Part shown: one piece after another, positions 11,756 through 23,550 of the stretch | Layout of the letters: each line of letters opens with the position of its first letter | Position numbering within the stretch: the first letter of the stretch is position 1 | Position numbers and translations under genes: made by a program | Source: Cephalotus follicularis | Taxonomy: Eukaryota; Streptophyta; Magnoliopsida; Oxalidales; Cephalotaceae | Length of the DNA: 64,000 nucleotides | Direction of reading: 5' to 3' | Assembly: GCA_001972305.1 (NCBI GenBank) | Contig: BDDD01005169.1 | Coordinates: 1 to 64,000, forward strand | Notes under the pieces: model-generated | Database searches by the model: none | What the model was told of the DNA's origin: nothing | Seen by the model: only the letters and a program-made list of their open reading frames with translations

Positions 11756-13491
11756 CATTGGCTTGCTAACAAATTTGTTAGAAGTCCATTTAGTGATAGA
11801 ATAGAGATTGGAAATGCATTATATCCCTTCTCATTCAAAGTTTCCATCATCATGTAAGTTGTAATAACCAGAACATGTATTGTTTAGTGACAAAACAAAA
11901 TTAAATTTGTTATTAACTAGCTTTAGCACATTAAGAAACGTCAATGAATTATAAAATGAAGAAAAGCTTATCTAAATGTTCATTAAGATAGATCACTGTT
12001 CTATCTGGTGAACATACTTCTACAAGTCAAAAAGTTGTTGAGAAAAACAGGCTAAAACTAACTAAACTAAAAACGCTAAAGAGAATTTTGGGTTTATAAG
12101 GACGTAATGCCACATGAAATGACTAACCTGATACATTTATCATAGTTACAACAAAAGGGAGACAATATGCATAGCAGATTAGGGATGCAAAATTTAGAAT
12201 ACCATATTTAGATTATTAGTCCTACATAATGGTGGTATAACCAACAATTTTGTACAAGAATTATAGATAATCAGCCATGCATATCTTTAAATCTAAAAAA
12301 TCAAGAAACTTATGAAACAAAGCAGCAATAACAAAGATGACTTAATACTTGCAAGACTATTGGTTGTGAAGAACCGTTTTAGTATTTAAACTGGTATAAG
12401 CATCACGAATAATTAAGTAAAACTATTTTTTTTTCACCTGGACCTCCATAATAAATTAACAAGGGCCTAGTCAGGCAAATTGTTATTCTCAAAGATGGAA
12501 CGTATTTAAAAATCAAAAAAAAATATAATATTCAATCAACGGAGCAAACATAAGCAAAATCAACCAATGTAATGCTATGAAAACAACATTAGCTAATCGT
12601 GCTCTAAAATTAAATTATTAGTTGCATACAGTCCGTAGGAGATTTAGATTTCCCTTTATCTTTAGGGATTCGGTATCTCTGTTCAATCGATGCTTCCTAG
12701 ATACAAGAATCGCCTCATCTTGCACTCATATATCCTTTCAATATGTTAAAAAAGGAAAAAGGTCATGACAAGAAGTAGCCCATAATTTTTAATACAGACC
12801 TGTGGCATGTGAAGGCTACTTTATTTAGGAAAAGCTTAATCAAATGTTTAGTTGTGTTTATACATGGAAAATCATCATGGTGTGGTACTAAAATTCCATC
12901 AAGTGCTACATTGGTCCAAGAAGACTTGTCAACATAACCTTGGCATTTCCAAAGTAATATCTTGTCATGCGCCTCCGTAAATGAGTCATGAACAACCTTC
13001 AAATAGGTCTCGATGCCTTATGTGGGTATTATCTCTTGGAATATAAATTCCTGCCTCGAGGGAGGCGTTAATCCCATATTCAACATGACTACATGACATC
13101 TTTATGCGTTCGAGATCATACCATAAAGGAACCATTCGCCTTGTCATGATCATAGTAGGCCTACATATGCATATATTAAGCCATGGGAGAGGCCACATAT
13201 GCCTCGTCAAGCTCATTCCATGATGAATTGAGTGATCTAGCCATGAATTTCCATGCACCTCCGTATCTTACCCTTGGTACATGAAAAGAGTTCCATAGGA
13301 CACTACTTGGCTAAGTGCTTGAAGCGGCCGTAAATGTCCTTCTCACTTAGTAACTTAGTTGAGTAGTTCCATAGGGTACTACTTGGCTAAGTGTTAGCCT
13401 CTCTCAATAATTATCCTTATTCTTGTCTATTTTGTACTTAACTACTTATCATTAAAACCTTGTTCTCTTCATAAATAAGCACACATAACCA
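11756..13491. other. Unassigned sequence upstream of the Tat element, possibly its LTR
   Basis: After the target duplication the sequence is AT-rich with no clear terminal repeat. Two minus-strand frames (13002-12763 and 13258-12986, 79 and 90 codons) can be read, but I recognise no family in them. A diverged duplication around AGTTCCATAGG...CTACTTGGCTAAGTG occurs near 13287 and 13364. Because a Tat-type primer site and gag start follow, part of this may be that element's 5' LTR. I could not find a matching 3' LTR, so this is not established. Confidence 0.35.
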
Positions 13492-13511
13492 TTTGATGAC
13501 TCCATTGGGGA
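13492..13511 (+). promoter_or_regulatory. Possible primer-binding site of the Tat element
   Basis: TTTGATGACTCCATTGGGGA resembles the TTGGCGACTCCGCTGGGGA type of primer site found in Tat/Ogre elements, with a few mismatches. It lies about 15 bp before the gag start codon at 13526. The match is partial, so this is tentative. Confidence 0.45.
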
Positions 13512-13525
13512 GGTAATTATATGAA

Positions 13526-14272
13526 ATGGCTAGAACAAGGAGCGCAACTATCAGGCAATATGGAGACAACGAGGTTGAACAACACCAAAAGCCAAGTTCT
13601 GCCCAAAAAAAATATTTCGGTGGCTACGGTAGTTGGAACCCTTCAACCCATTATTGAAGCCATTCAGATCACCCAAAATACCATCCTCACGACCTTGCAA
13701 TAACAACAAGACACATTGCAACAACATCACCGCACCATTCAACAGCACCAAACCTTCATGGCGCAATTCTTACACCCTACTACGTCACCCATCCAACCTA
13801 CCCTAACCCCACCTGCCACTGTAGCAGCTCCAAGAGCACAGCAGGACACACCTCATACTAAGCAAGCACAATTTCGGTACCTTTTCAAATACCACAGTAC
13901 GTGCACGCATCTAATCCATAGTTAGGAATCGGGAGAAACTAGGCACCTTTTGTGACGAGATGAATTGCAGTAGCTGATGCATAAATGGCATAACTATCCC
14001 CTACTAACTGACATTGACATAAGGCTACCCTATCCAGCCCACCTAGTAAGTCTACCCTACTCGACGGATTATAAAGTTCCAAATTTTATGATGTTTAATG
14101 GAAAGACAGGGATCTCCAAGGAACACATATTCATTTTGTCGATGATTTGGGTACATGGGTCAGATTTGACCTTGCACCTTCGAGAATTCTCTAAATCTCT
14201 TAGCATATACTTGTTACTCCAACTTGTATTTAGGGTTTGTGTCAACCTGGGATGACATGGTGACTATGTTCT
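13526..14272 (+). pseudogene. gag: Tat-type gag, N-terminal part
   Basis: A start codon at 13526 gives MARTRSATIRQYGDNE; the frame then shifts, and a Gln/Thr-rich helical stretch follows (IIEAIQITQNTILTTLQ, QQHQTFMAQFLHP). Further on, after more stops, the frame covering 13977-14255 gives YSTDYKVPNFMMFNGKTG, REFSKSL and VHGSDLTLHL, which fit the Tat gag core. The reading stops at TWDDMVTMF, exactly where the LTR at 14273 is inserted, and resumes at 29817 with FYEEFFQTQTQV. Confidence 0.75.
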
Positions 14273-14853
14273 TGCAACACCCCGGACCTGGAGAGGTCCG
14301 AAACGTCGCCCAAATCCTTTGAATCTATTAATTTATAAGTTGGGTACTAGTTAAAGCCTACTTCATACAGTAGAAATCCCTAAATACTTAAAACTTTAAT
14401 ACATATATGCGTAAATCCATTTAATCAACCCTAAACATCAATACAATTCATTGTATTTACATACATAGGTCCACACAATACCATACAATTCCCTATCATA
14501 CATGCTTAATGTCACACCCCGTTTTTCAATTGACAACATATATACGGTAAACAGTTAATAATCCAGCATTCGACAATAATCAAAACTCATTAATCATGCA
14601 GAAGCATTTCCATAACCGGATTATTAAAATTATCCGCGCGCAGCCCATACTACGTACTTAAAAGTACAAACACAAGTTATAAGTTACATCTTTGAAATGT
14701 AAATATAACAACAGAGTACGACATTATTACAAAACTCACTCACTTTAACAATATTAAAACGGAAGCTCTCCCAAGCTTCAGCAGCACTTGCCCAATTACC
14801 TTTGTCAATCTGAAATTGTAGGGGGTTAGCCTTTATCCTCACTCGGCTAAGTA

Positions 14854-17800
14854 TGTAACGCCCGAAATTTTATAAATAATTATTTTAATATTGGCACAGT
14901 GTATGGTCGTATTGAGCCGATGGAGCCCGAATCAATAAAAAGCATAGCGTATTGGAGCCGCAAATCATAAGGCCCAAAATGACTAATAAAGCTCATTTTC
15001 AATGCGCGACAATAAGGCCCTATGTTCGCATTTTTATTGCGGTTATTTTGGTACCCGTTCGGATAATTAATATCGTAAATTACGGATTAAACGGGACCCA
15101 GGCCTTAGTATTTTGGCTGGTAAATACTAAAGAAGTGGCAAAAATTAAAAAAAAGAAGAAGTGAGACACGGGCGCATAAGGCGCTCGTGCAAAAGAAAGA
15201 AGAAGAGACAGATGCATGAGACAAGGAGAGAGAGAGAGACATCGGGAGATAATGGGAGAGAGGGAGAGCCTGGCGTCGGAGAAGAAGACGACGCCGGACC
15301 AGGAGCTCACAGGTCAGAGCCTCCACTGCCGACGGTAAGCCTCCTTTTTGTCTTCTCTTTTCTTCTTTTTCTGCTCGTTTTCTTCTCCCCAACCCCGTCA
15401 CTATCGCACATTGCGGTGCGTTCCACCGTCGATTAGCGTGGCGGGAAGGTTCGGTCTTCACCTAGGAGGCCGGCTACACCTATTTCAGTGGCTGATTTGG
15501 CGCCAATTGGCCAGAAATGGCCGGATTCGAACTGACGAGTCGACTCAGTGAGTTGACCCACTGTCGCCTTGGACCGTGCATTTAGCGCCGAGTCTTGGCG
15601 AGTTAAGGGCATAGATGTGTTGATATGATGATTGTGATGCGTTTTATGGTGGTAGCCAGAGTTGTGGACGACCAGCGAGTCAACTCAGTGAGTTGAACTC
15701 ACTAGCCGGCCATGACAACTCATTTCACGGCGAGTCACGGTGAGCCTCCGATGGTTTTGAACATATCGTCCAATGTGGAACCTATTTTTGGGTTTCGCCG
15801 GAGCTAAATGAGTTGGCCGAAAACTGGCCGAAGCTCCGATGGCGGCTGTTCTTGGTTTCCGTGCGTAGAGTGTAACGGAAATGTGTTGTGCGTGCAGGAT
15901 AAAGGAAACGATCAAGGATAAAGGAAATGATCAAGGATAGAGGATTTCTGAGGTTTACGAGCTCAGTTGCTACGAGGTAGGTTATACTATTGCTTGCATT
16001 ACATTCATGCATTCTAAATAATTATGTGGATTGATGTGTACGAATTGTATTTATATGGATGCATGATTGTGTGTGTATATATATACACGAGCATACAGAT
16101 GGATATGTATACTGCATATGGCATATGATATAAGGGTTCGACGTTGAATTAAGAGGAGATGAATTCTTGCCTTCTCTTAATTCACGGGCTATGGGATGAA
16201 TCTTAAAGGGCTTTGAACTGTTTTGGACTTAGTTCCATTGATTTACGAACTCTTTCGCGCACTGCATTTTCTATCAAAACTGTTGACGCTTTATGCTTTC
16301 AAAACAAAACCCGTCGACGCTTTCATGTCTTAAACTGAGTAGTCGATGTTTTATACTTATGCTTTCTAAAACTGTCGATGCTTTTATGAGTTAAACCAAA
16401 CAGTCGACGCCTTATGCTTTAAAACAAACCGTTGACGTTTTATGCTTGTGCTTTTTAAAACTGTTGACGCCTGGGGCTAAGCATCGACGCTTAGTGCCCT
16501 ATTCAGCCCAAACACACTGTTTTACATGGTTTTCCATCCAAAATGGTTTTATCTTCAACCGAATTCCATAGAAAGCCTCCCTAAGGCTTTGTAACCTATG
16601 GAAATCCTTCTGTATCACTTTTGATTTCTAAATCGATTTTCAAAGTGAAGTTTTAAGGAAAGTGCTCAATAAAACAATTTTACACAAATGGTTTCTAAAT
16701 GGGTTTCAAAATGGTCAGGATAGTTCCATTGGGATATCGAGATGCCGATATCTTATTTGGACTTCCTCTCCATTGTTTTATGGATTTTAGAATGGTCAGG
16801 TACTTCCATTGGGACATCTGGGCGCGGATACTCCCATTTGGACTCCCTTTCCATTCATTATAACTTCGATAGGGACCAACCAAATGATATATGAAAAATT
16901 GATTACAAAATGGATTATGAACACGAAATGGCCATTGGATATGAAAAATGACTTATGATTACGAAATAATCTTTATATGATTTGACGGATGTGGATCCTA
17001 TGAGATCCTTTACGAAATGGTCCCTATCCTTTAAATGAATATATGTTATGGGTTACGAGTATTACAAGGTACGACTATGATATATATTATTGTTTGAGAC
17101 CTATGAGATAACCCATCCATAACCTACGTTTCCGTCGCGAGGATTATGGGTGTTCGATCACATCATTATTGGAGGTTCCTGGTGGCTATGGGTTCTGACC
17201 GTTTTTACGGCTTTACCACCATACTATGGGTTCTGAGCGTTTTTATGGCTTTACCACTATACGACGGGTTCTAACCGCTTTTACGACTTTACCACATATT
17301 ACGGGCTCTGACCATTTTTACGGCTTAGCCATTATGTGATCAACGTTATCTCTTCCCCACTCGGCTACGACCTCAAAAGGGTAGGTAGTCGGTGGTAGTG
17401 CTATCTCGGGTCTGAGGGGCAGAGTAGTACTCAGACCTATGGATTGTTTGTCCCTACGTATGATGACTGATTGTTTATAGAGTGTCTGCAGGCCTATGGC
17501 CTTTTATGTGATTAGGACCAGCCCAGTATACCACTGCTTAGGGACAGTTGGTATACTGACGCTGTCCGCAATTGTCATTTATGCAGACGGCATGCCCTAC
17601 ATATATATTATACTGTTGCACGCATATCACCATTATGCCGATGCACTACATGGCATACATTGATATATTGTTACACGCATATCACTATTATACTGTTGCA
17701 TGCATAGCATAGTATACCTATACGACATTATGTCGCTGACCCATTTCCCTTGTGTGCGGAATGGTTCAGGCTCAGGCACAGGTGATGGATTGCAGTGAGG

Positions 17801-18475
17801 TAAGCTGAGAAGGATAGGTTTTCTATAACAGATTTTGTGAGCCAATTGTATATGGAGTTGCTTGTATTTTGATTTTCTTATATGAGTTGAATATAAGAGT
17901 TGTATAAAAGGGGCCTCATGTTTATGATTAAAATGTATTGAAATATAAGCCTTGTTATGTATAAGGATTGTGAAAAGGAACCCTATGTATTTGAGACAAA
18001 TATAAAGATGTTATAGTTATGTTTTAATTTAGCTATCGACCTGCCGACATGTGGCGGTGCTTATGATATGTGTATTGATGTATTAAACAGGGACAAGCCC
18101 ATCATTTGAGGCATTAGAATGATATGATACTGGTTTAGTTGTGATTGCTGAGGGCTGAGCCCATATATATACATAAACTGTTGATTCCTCCTTCGGGAGT
18201 GTTGAGATATAAAATGTGTTTTCCTTTACAGGGGGTTTAGTCCTATAAACGAATACTTCATGCCGAAATTTTGGGAGATTTTAAGAGTTAGTTTTTATTT
18301 GATTTGATTATTCCGCTAATGTGATATAATGATTCTTCCGCTTATATGACTTTGATTTAAAAATTTAAATTTATAGCACTTTTTGGAGTATGATTATAAA
18401 TGATTGAATGACTGAAGAGAATGAATATCATGCGTCGGATCTTGGGGGTTTACTCTCGCGGTTCGGGGCGCGACA
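14854..18475 (+). mobile_element. Solo LTR (3622 bp) inside the Tekay-like LTR
   Basis: Ends are TGTAACGCCCG and GGGCGCGACA, with a perfect target duplication AAGTA (14849-14853 and 18476-18480). The first 450 bp resemble the minus-strand start of the LTR at 43858-40646, while the later part (from about 15470) resembles the LARD-like LTR at 36888-40056, so this LTR looks mosaic. GA-rich sequence at 15200-15260 is followed by GACGGTAAGC (15331-15340), a good 5' splice-site match. Other landmarks are the GAGTCAACTCA...GAGTTG inverted repeat near 15678, a motif cluster at 16270-16490, and a tandem repeat around GGTTCTGACCGTTTTTACGG at 17186-17320. Confidence 0.94.
16270..16490. repeat. Cluster of GTCGAC-type motifs
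   Basis: Repeated phrases such as CCGTCGACGCTTTCATG, AGTCGATGTTTTAT, CAGTCGACGCCTTATG and GTTGACGCTTTATG occur at roughly 25-45 bp spacing. The core is GTCGAC or a one-base variant (GTTGAC, GTCGAT), followed by GCTTTATG-like sequence. This is the same kind of cluster as in other LTRs of the window, but with a different flanking phrase. Confidence 0.7.
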
Positions 18476-20755
18476 AAGTAGTAATCATGCATGTGAATGA
18501 AAATATAAATGTAAAGATGCATGACAGTTTTTATATTTCAAAACAGTATATACATTTATATGTATGCCAATATATCTAATCAATCCTGCCAAGTGACTAC
18601 CATTCAGTTCAATTACCAAGAATATCGAACAAGGGTAAAATCAATCAATACAATGGTTGGGTGTCACATGTCGCTAACTCCTAGCACCAACTGCGCACCA
18701 CCTAACTATCACCCTACACTCCGAAGATGATAGATCAGGTAACAATTCTGCTGGTAATTAGTGGGCAGGTAAAAAATCAAGATCTGCATTGCAGATAAGT
18801 TTGGTGGAAGCTCTAGCCAACTCCTGGCACCTAGGACCACCCCCAGAGCTAGTGGTGTCTCCTATCACTCAACTACCGACAATTAGCATAGAGAATCAAT
18901 ACAATTCGTATAGCAATATTGCATATATGTGTGATATATAGTATAGCAGTAGTTCTCTTTTAGAAAACATTAACAATTAAATAATTGTGTCTCTCATTTG
19001 GAGGAGACAGTAACATATAACAATGGTTCTCTTGTGGAACTAAACAATAACAATAGCAATGATCGTACCTCTCATGGAGGAAAAATTGTGATTACATAAG
19101 CCTTAGGATTTCTTTTAGAACATTGTGGTTGAAAATCATTATTTGTGCTCATAGCACTCAATTGGTATAACCCTTGAATTTTATATAGACAATAGTAAAT
19201 TGCAACCATTTGATAGATACCAATATCAATAACAGCAGTAATAGCAATATTAACAGCATAGTATGAACAATAATATTACAAGGATTAACAATGCAACAAC
19301 AAGGTAATCCCCAATCATTTATGCAATCAACTACTAGTATAGAAGCTATTAAATCCTTATAATACGATCACACATGGCACAGGTTGATTTTGTAAATCAT
19401 CCCCATGGAAGCAGTGTAATTCTCATGAATTTAACCCAAACAACATCCTAAGCGTCGACAGTTATAGTGAAAGCGTCGACAGTTTCTAGTCTAAGCGCCA
19501 TTCAGGCAGCCCTAAGCATCGATGTGTAAACCAGGAGAACTACCATATTTTACACATTAAGCATCGATGCTTGACCTTAAGTGTCGACGGTTCCTACATT
19601 AAACATTGCCTTAAGAGTCGATGTATAAGAGAAAAAGACACGACATTTTAAGCCTAAAGCGTCGACAGTTGGAAATTAAGCGTCGGCGCTTCTGGCGTTC
19701 ATGTGATTTCCAGGAGCAGCAACTCAAATAGAGCATGCATAAATTCATTTCAATCTCAGTCCGATTCAACATGCAATCATATATAAATCATCACTACATA
19801 TTATACATGTTATATGTTAAAAAACATGTCAAAAACCCCTACCTCAATTCCTATCCCCAAATTAAATTGAATTGATTTCTCTCATTAATTTCCCAATTCC
19901 TTCAACTCCAACAATCTCCAATTCCAGAACTTTAAAGCTATAGATGCATGTTTGACAGTAGGTATACATCCAAATCAGTATGTTTACATGGTGGTCTAAC
20001 CATAACAACATCAAGTGAGCTTGGATTGGTGACTTACCAGGAAGAATCAAGCTTCAAACACACTTTGAACTATCTAGCTCCAACATGCAAGTCCATAATC
20101 ACCCAGCAATATTTCCTCTTTTCTCAGTGTTTCTAACCCTCTACTTGCCCTCACATCCCCTGATATAGAGGTTTCAATGCCTAGGAATTCGCCAGATTCC
20201 ATTAACTCCAAACTTTGGCATTCTCTCCTCTCTCACTATTGTTTCTTTCTTATTCATGTGGGTTGCAGTTTTGCAGGTTTGCGGGTGGAATAGAACACAT
20301 GCAAGGCACTAGTCTGGGTATTTCCAATAGATGGTGACACTCTCTTGCATGGTTAACATGTCCCTGGACACTTGTCAATGTTACAAGAAATTAAACGCCA
20401 CTGCTCTATTCCATTTGACACGTATTACTCACCAGACACCATGCAAAGCGTCGTTGCTTTCATTGTGGGTGTCGACGGTTTGGCCATTGTCTTGACCAGT
20501 CCACAACATTAATGGTTGACACGTATCACTACTTTTTGGACTCAAAGCGTCGACGGTATATTCAAGGCATCGATGGTTTTGGCACCAATTCATTTCTTTA
20601 ACTCTTCGTTTAAGAACTTTCCAACTCCATCATCTTCAACGCCAACAATTCTATAACCATTATTGAAATAATAAATGAACATATAATCTCAATGAAATGT
20701 ATATTTTATTCAACAAGGGTACAATATACATTAATTGAAATTTATGGTTATTACA

Positions 20756-20768
20756 TTCCCCCCTCCTT
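20756..20768 (-). promoter_or_regulatory. Polypurine tract of the minus-strand Tekay-like element
   Basis: The minus strand reads AAGGAGGGGGGAA immediately before the LTR, preceded by the usual TTCGAGGACGAATTTTC phrase. This shows that the left LTR is the 3' LTR and that the element points left. Confidence 0.9.
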
Positions 20769-20796
20769 ATTGAAAATTCGTCCTCGAATTTAGCCT

Positions 20797-22557
20797 TTAC
20801 ATTACGAACAAATGAGGGAAGGTTTCCATCATCTCACCTTCAAGTTCCCATGTAGCTTCCTCAGCTCCGTGAAACCGCCACAATACCTTTATCATAGGAA
20901 TAGTCTTATTCCTCAGAACTTTCTCCTTCAGATCAAGAATCTTCGTTGCCTGTTCTTCATAAGATAGGTTGTCACTGATGAATCCCGGGTCATAGCTCAA
21001 CACGTCAGAAGGGTTAGGTACGTATTTCCGTAGCATGGAAACATGGGATACGTTCTGGACACTCGATAAGCTGGGTGGTAGTGCGATATGATATGCCACT
21101 TCCCCAACCCTCTCTAGTATCTAATAAGGCCCAATGTACCGTGGAGCTAATTTCCCTTTTATGCCAAAACGATGCACTCCTTTCGAAGGCGAGATCCTCA
21201 GAAAAATATGATCCTTTTTCTCAAACTCTAGCTTCCTCCTCCTTTTGTCGGCATAACTCTTTTGCCAACTTTGTGCAGCGAGTAACCTCTTCTTGATTAC
21301 CTCGACTTTATCTGTAGTCTCTTGTACAAGATTCAATCCCAGCACCTGCCTTTCACCCACTTCATCCCAACAAATTGGTGATCTACACTTCCTCCTATAC
21401 AAGGCCTCATAAAGAGCCATCCCGATGCCGGCATGATAGCTATTGTTGTAGGAGAATGCAATCAGTGAAAGGTGATCCTCCCAACTCCCAGCAAAGTCAA
21501 TAACACAAGTCTGAAGCATATCTTCAAGAGTCTGAATGGTACGCTCGGACTGTCCGTCCGTTTGTGAGTGAAATGCAATACTGAAGTTCAAGGTTGTTCC
21601 CATCGCTGCTTGGAACTTCTTCCAAAACCTTGAAGTAAATCTTGCCTCGCGGTCACAAACAATACTGACTAGCACTCCATGCAATCTCACTATCTCCCGA
21701 ATATATAATCGAGCCAACTTCTCGATGGAATAGGTCATGTTCATCGGAAGAAAGTGTGCAGACTTGGTGAGTCTATCCACGACAACCCACACTGCTTCAT
21801 GTCTGTTCTGTGACCTCGGTAAACCCAACACAAAGTCCATGGTCACATGTTCCCACTTTAACACGACCACTGGTAAAGATTGTATCAGTCCCGTAGGTTT
21901 CTGATGTTCAGCCTTCACTCTCTGATAGGTCAAACATCTTGCTACATATTCAGCAATCTCTCTCTTCATACCACTCCACCAGTAGTTTCTCTTCATGTCG
22001 TGCCACATCTTAGTGCTTCATGGATGAATGCTGTAATTTGATTTGTGAGCTTGCTTCAGTAGCTCACCTCTGATGCTCTCATCATCTGGAACACATACCC
22101 TTCCTCGGAACCTCAATATGCCATCAGCATGTATAGAGAATTCAGAATCGGAATCTAAATTCTCCCGAACATTCCATAACTCAATATCAGTGAACTGTGC
22201 ATTCAGGATACGATCAAGAAGTTCCGGTTGCACTCTAAGACTAGCCATAATATCCCCTATGGAAACCATGAACGGATTCCATCTCTGAAAATCCTCTAAC
22301 AGCTTCCACTGTGAAACCATCGCACCAGCCACCATTGCCTTGCGACTTAGTGCATCTGCCACTACATTCGCCTTTTCTGGGTGATATTGAATGTTACAGT
22401 TATAATCATTAAAGAATTTCACCCACCTTCGCTGTCTCATGTTTAGCTCCTTCTGGGAAAAAAAATATTTTAAACTTTTGTGGTCAGTGAAGATCTCAAA
22501 TTGAGCACCATAGAGATAGTGTCTACATTTCGGTAAAGCGAACACTATGGCCTTCAA
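20797..22557 (-). pseudogene. RNase H end, integrase and chromodomain, Tekay-like element
   Basis: The first part holds [19 protein letters not shown] and [18 protein letters not shown] (end of RNase H). The integrase zinc-binding region has the paired His before a Gly-to-TGA stop at 22020-22018 and the Cys pair in VARCLTYQ (the second Cys is Tyr). The catalytic core keeps MDFVLGLP, VCDREARFTSRFWKKF and the Glu in ERTIQTLEDML. A stop at 21123-21121 (Glu to TAG) separates the chromodomain, which has KEKVLRNKTIPMIKVLWRF and EEATWELEGEM and ends PHLFVM. Confidence 0.9.
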
Positions 22558-22611
22558 CTCAAGATCATGTACGGGATAATTTTATTCGTATGACTTTAAC
22601 TTCCTCGATGC

Positions 22612-23550
22612 TTATGCAATCACTCTACCATGTTGCCTAAGGAAGCATCCCAAACCCTTCCCAGAAGCATCACTATACACAATAAAACCCACATTACCCT
22701 CAGATAATGCCAACACTGGAGCCGAAATGAACTGACTCTTTAACTCATGGAAACTTGCCTCACAGGAATCATCCCACACAAAGCCTGACTTCTTCTGAGT
22801 CAACCGTGTTAATGGCATAGCAAGCTTCGAAAACCCTTTGATGAACCTTCGGTAGTAGCCAGCCAGTCCCAAGAAGCTACGAATCTCAGTAACGTTCTTC
22901 GGTTGGGGCCAGTCAACAATACTCTCTATCTTCGTAGGATCCACAGATAATCTTTCACCGGATACAATGTGACCAAGGAAAGTCACATGATCCATCCAAA
23001 ATTCACATTTACTAAATTTAGCGAATAACCTCTTACTCCGTAGCATATGCAGTACGATCCTTAGATGTTGCATATGCTCCTCGACATTTCTCGAATAAAT
23101 CAGGATGTCGTCTAGGAAGATAACGACAAACTGATCAAGATGGGGCTGGAATACTCGGTTCATCAAACATATAAAGGCTGCTGGAGCATTCATCAAACCA
23201 AACGGCAATATCAGAAACTCATAGTGCCCATATCTGGTTCCAAATGCAGTCTTCTCCACATCCCCTTCTCAGATCCTCAACTGATGATAACTTGTCCTCA
23301 GGTCAAGTTTGGAGAATACAGTTGAGCCATGCAATTGGTCGAACAACTCCTCAATATGTGGCAGAGGATACTTGTTCTTCACAGTCACCTGATTCAGCAA
23401 CCTGTAATCGATGCATAGCCGCATCGATCCATCCTTCTTTTTCACAAATAGGACCGGTGCTCCCCACGTTGACACACTCGGTCTGATGAAGCCCTTATCA
23501 AGATAATCCTACAATTGAGTCTTCAACTCCTTCAATTCAACAGAAGCCAT
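22612..23550 (-). pseudogene. Reverse transcriptase and start of RNase H, Tekay-like element
   Basis: This part copies the element RNA into DNA. Motifs in order are [63 protein letters not shown], the catalytic box [12 protein letters not shown], and FLGHIVSGE. Then comes the connection [19 protein letters not shown] and the RNase H start [12 protein letters not shown]. The catalytic Asp pair is intact. Stops at 23511-23509 (Gln to TAG), 23271-23269 (Arg to TGA) and 22614-22612 (Tyr to TAA) break it. Confidence 0.9.

Larger units (their letters stand above)
14512..20755 (-). repeat. 3' LTR of the minus-strand Tekay-like element, split by a solo LTR
   Basis: Starts TGTCACACCCCG and ends GGTTATTACA on the plus strand. 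A solo LTR occupies 14854-18475, right at the edge of the conserved LTR box (14822-14852). Motif clusters with GCGTCGAC copies are at 19450-19690 and 20450-20575 and correspond to those at 26875-27115 and 27870-28005 in the other LTR. Confidence 0.93.

Noticed and set aside
12763-13258. Two adjacent minus-strand frames as a possible host gene
   Set aside because: They overlap slightly in different frames, have no recognisable motif and no start or splice context; kept only as unassigned sequence.
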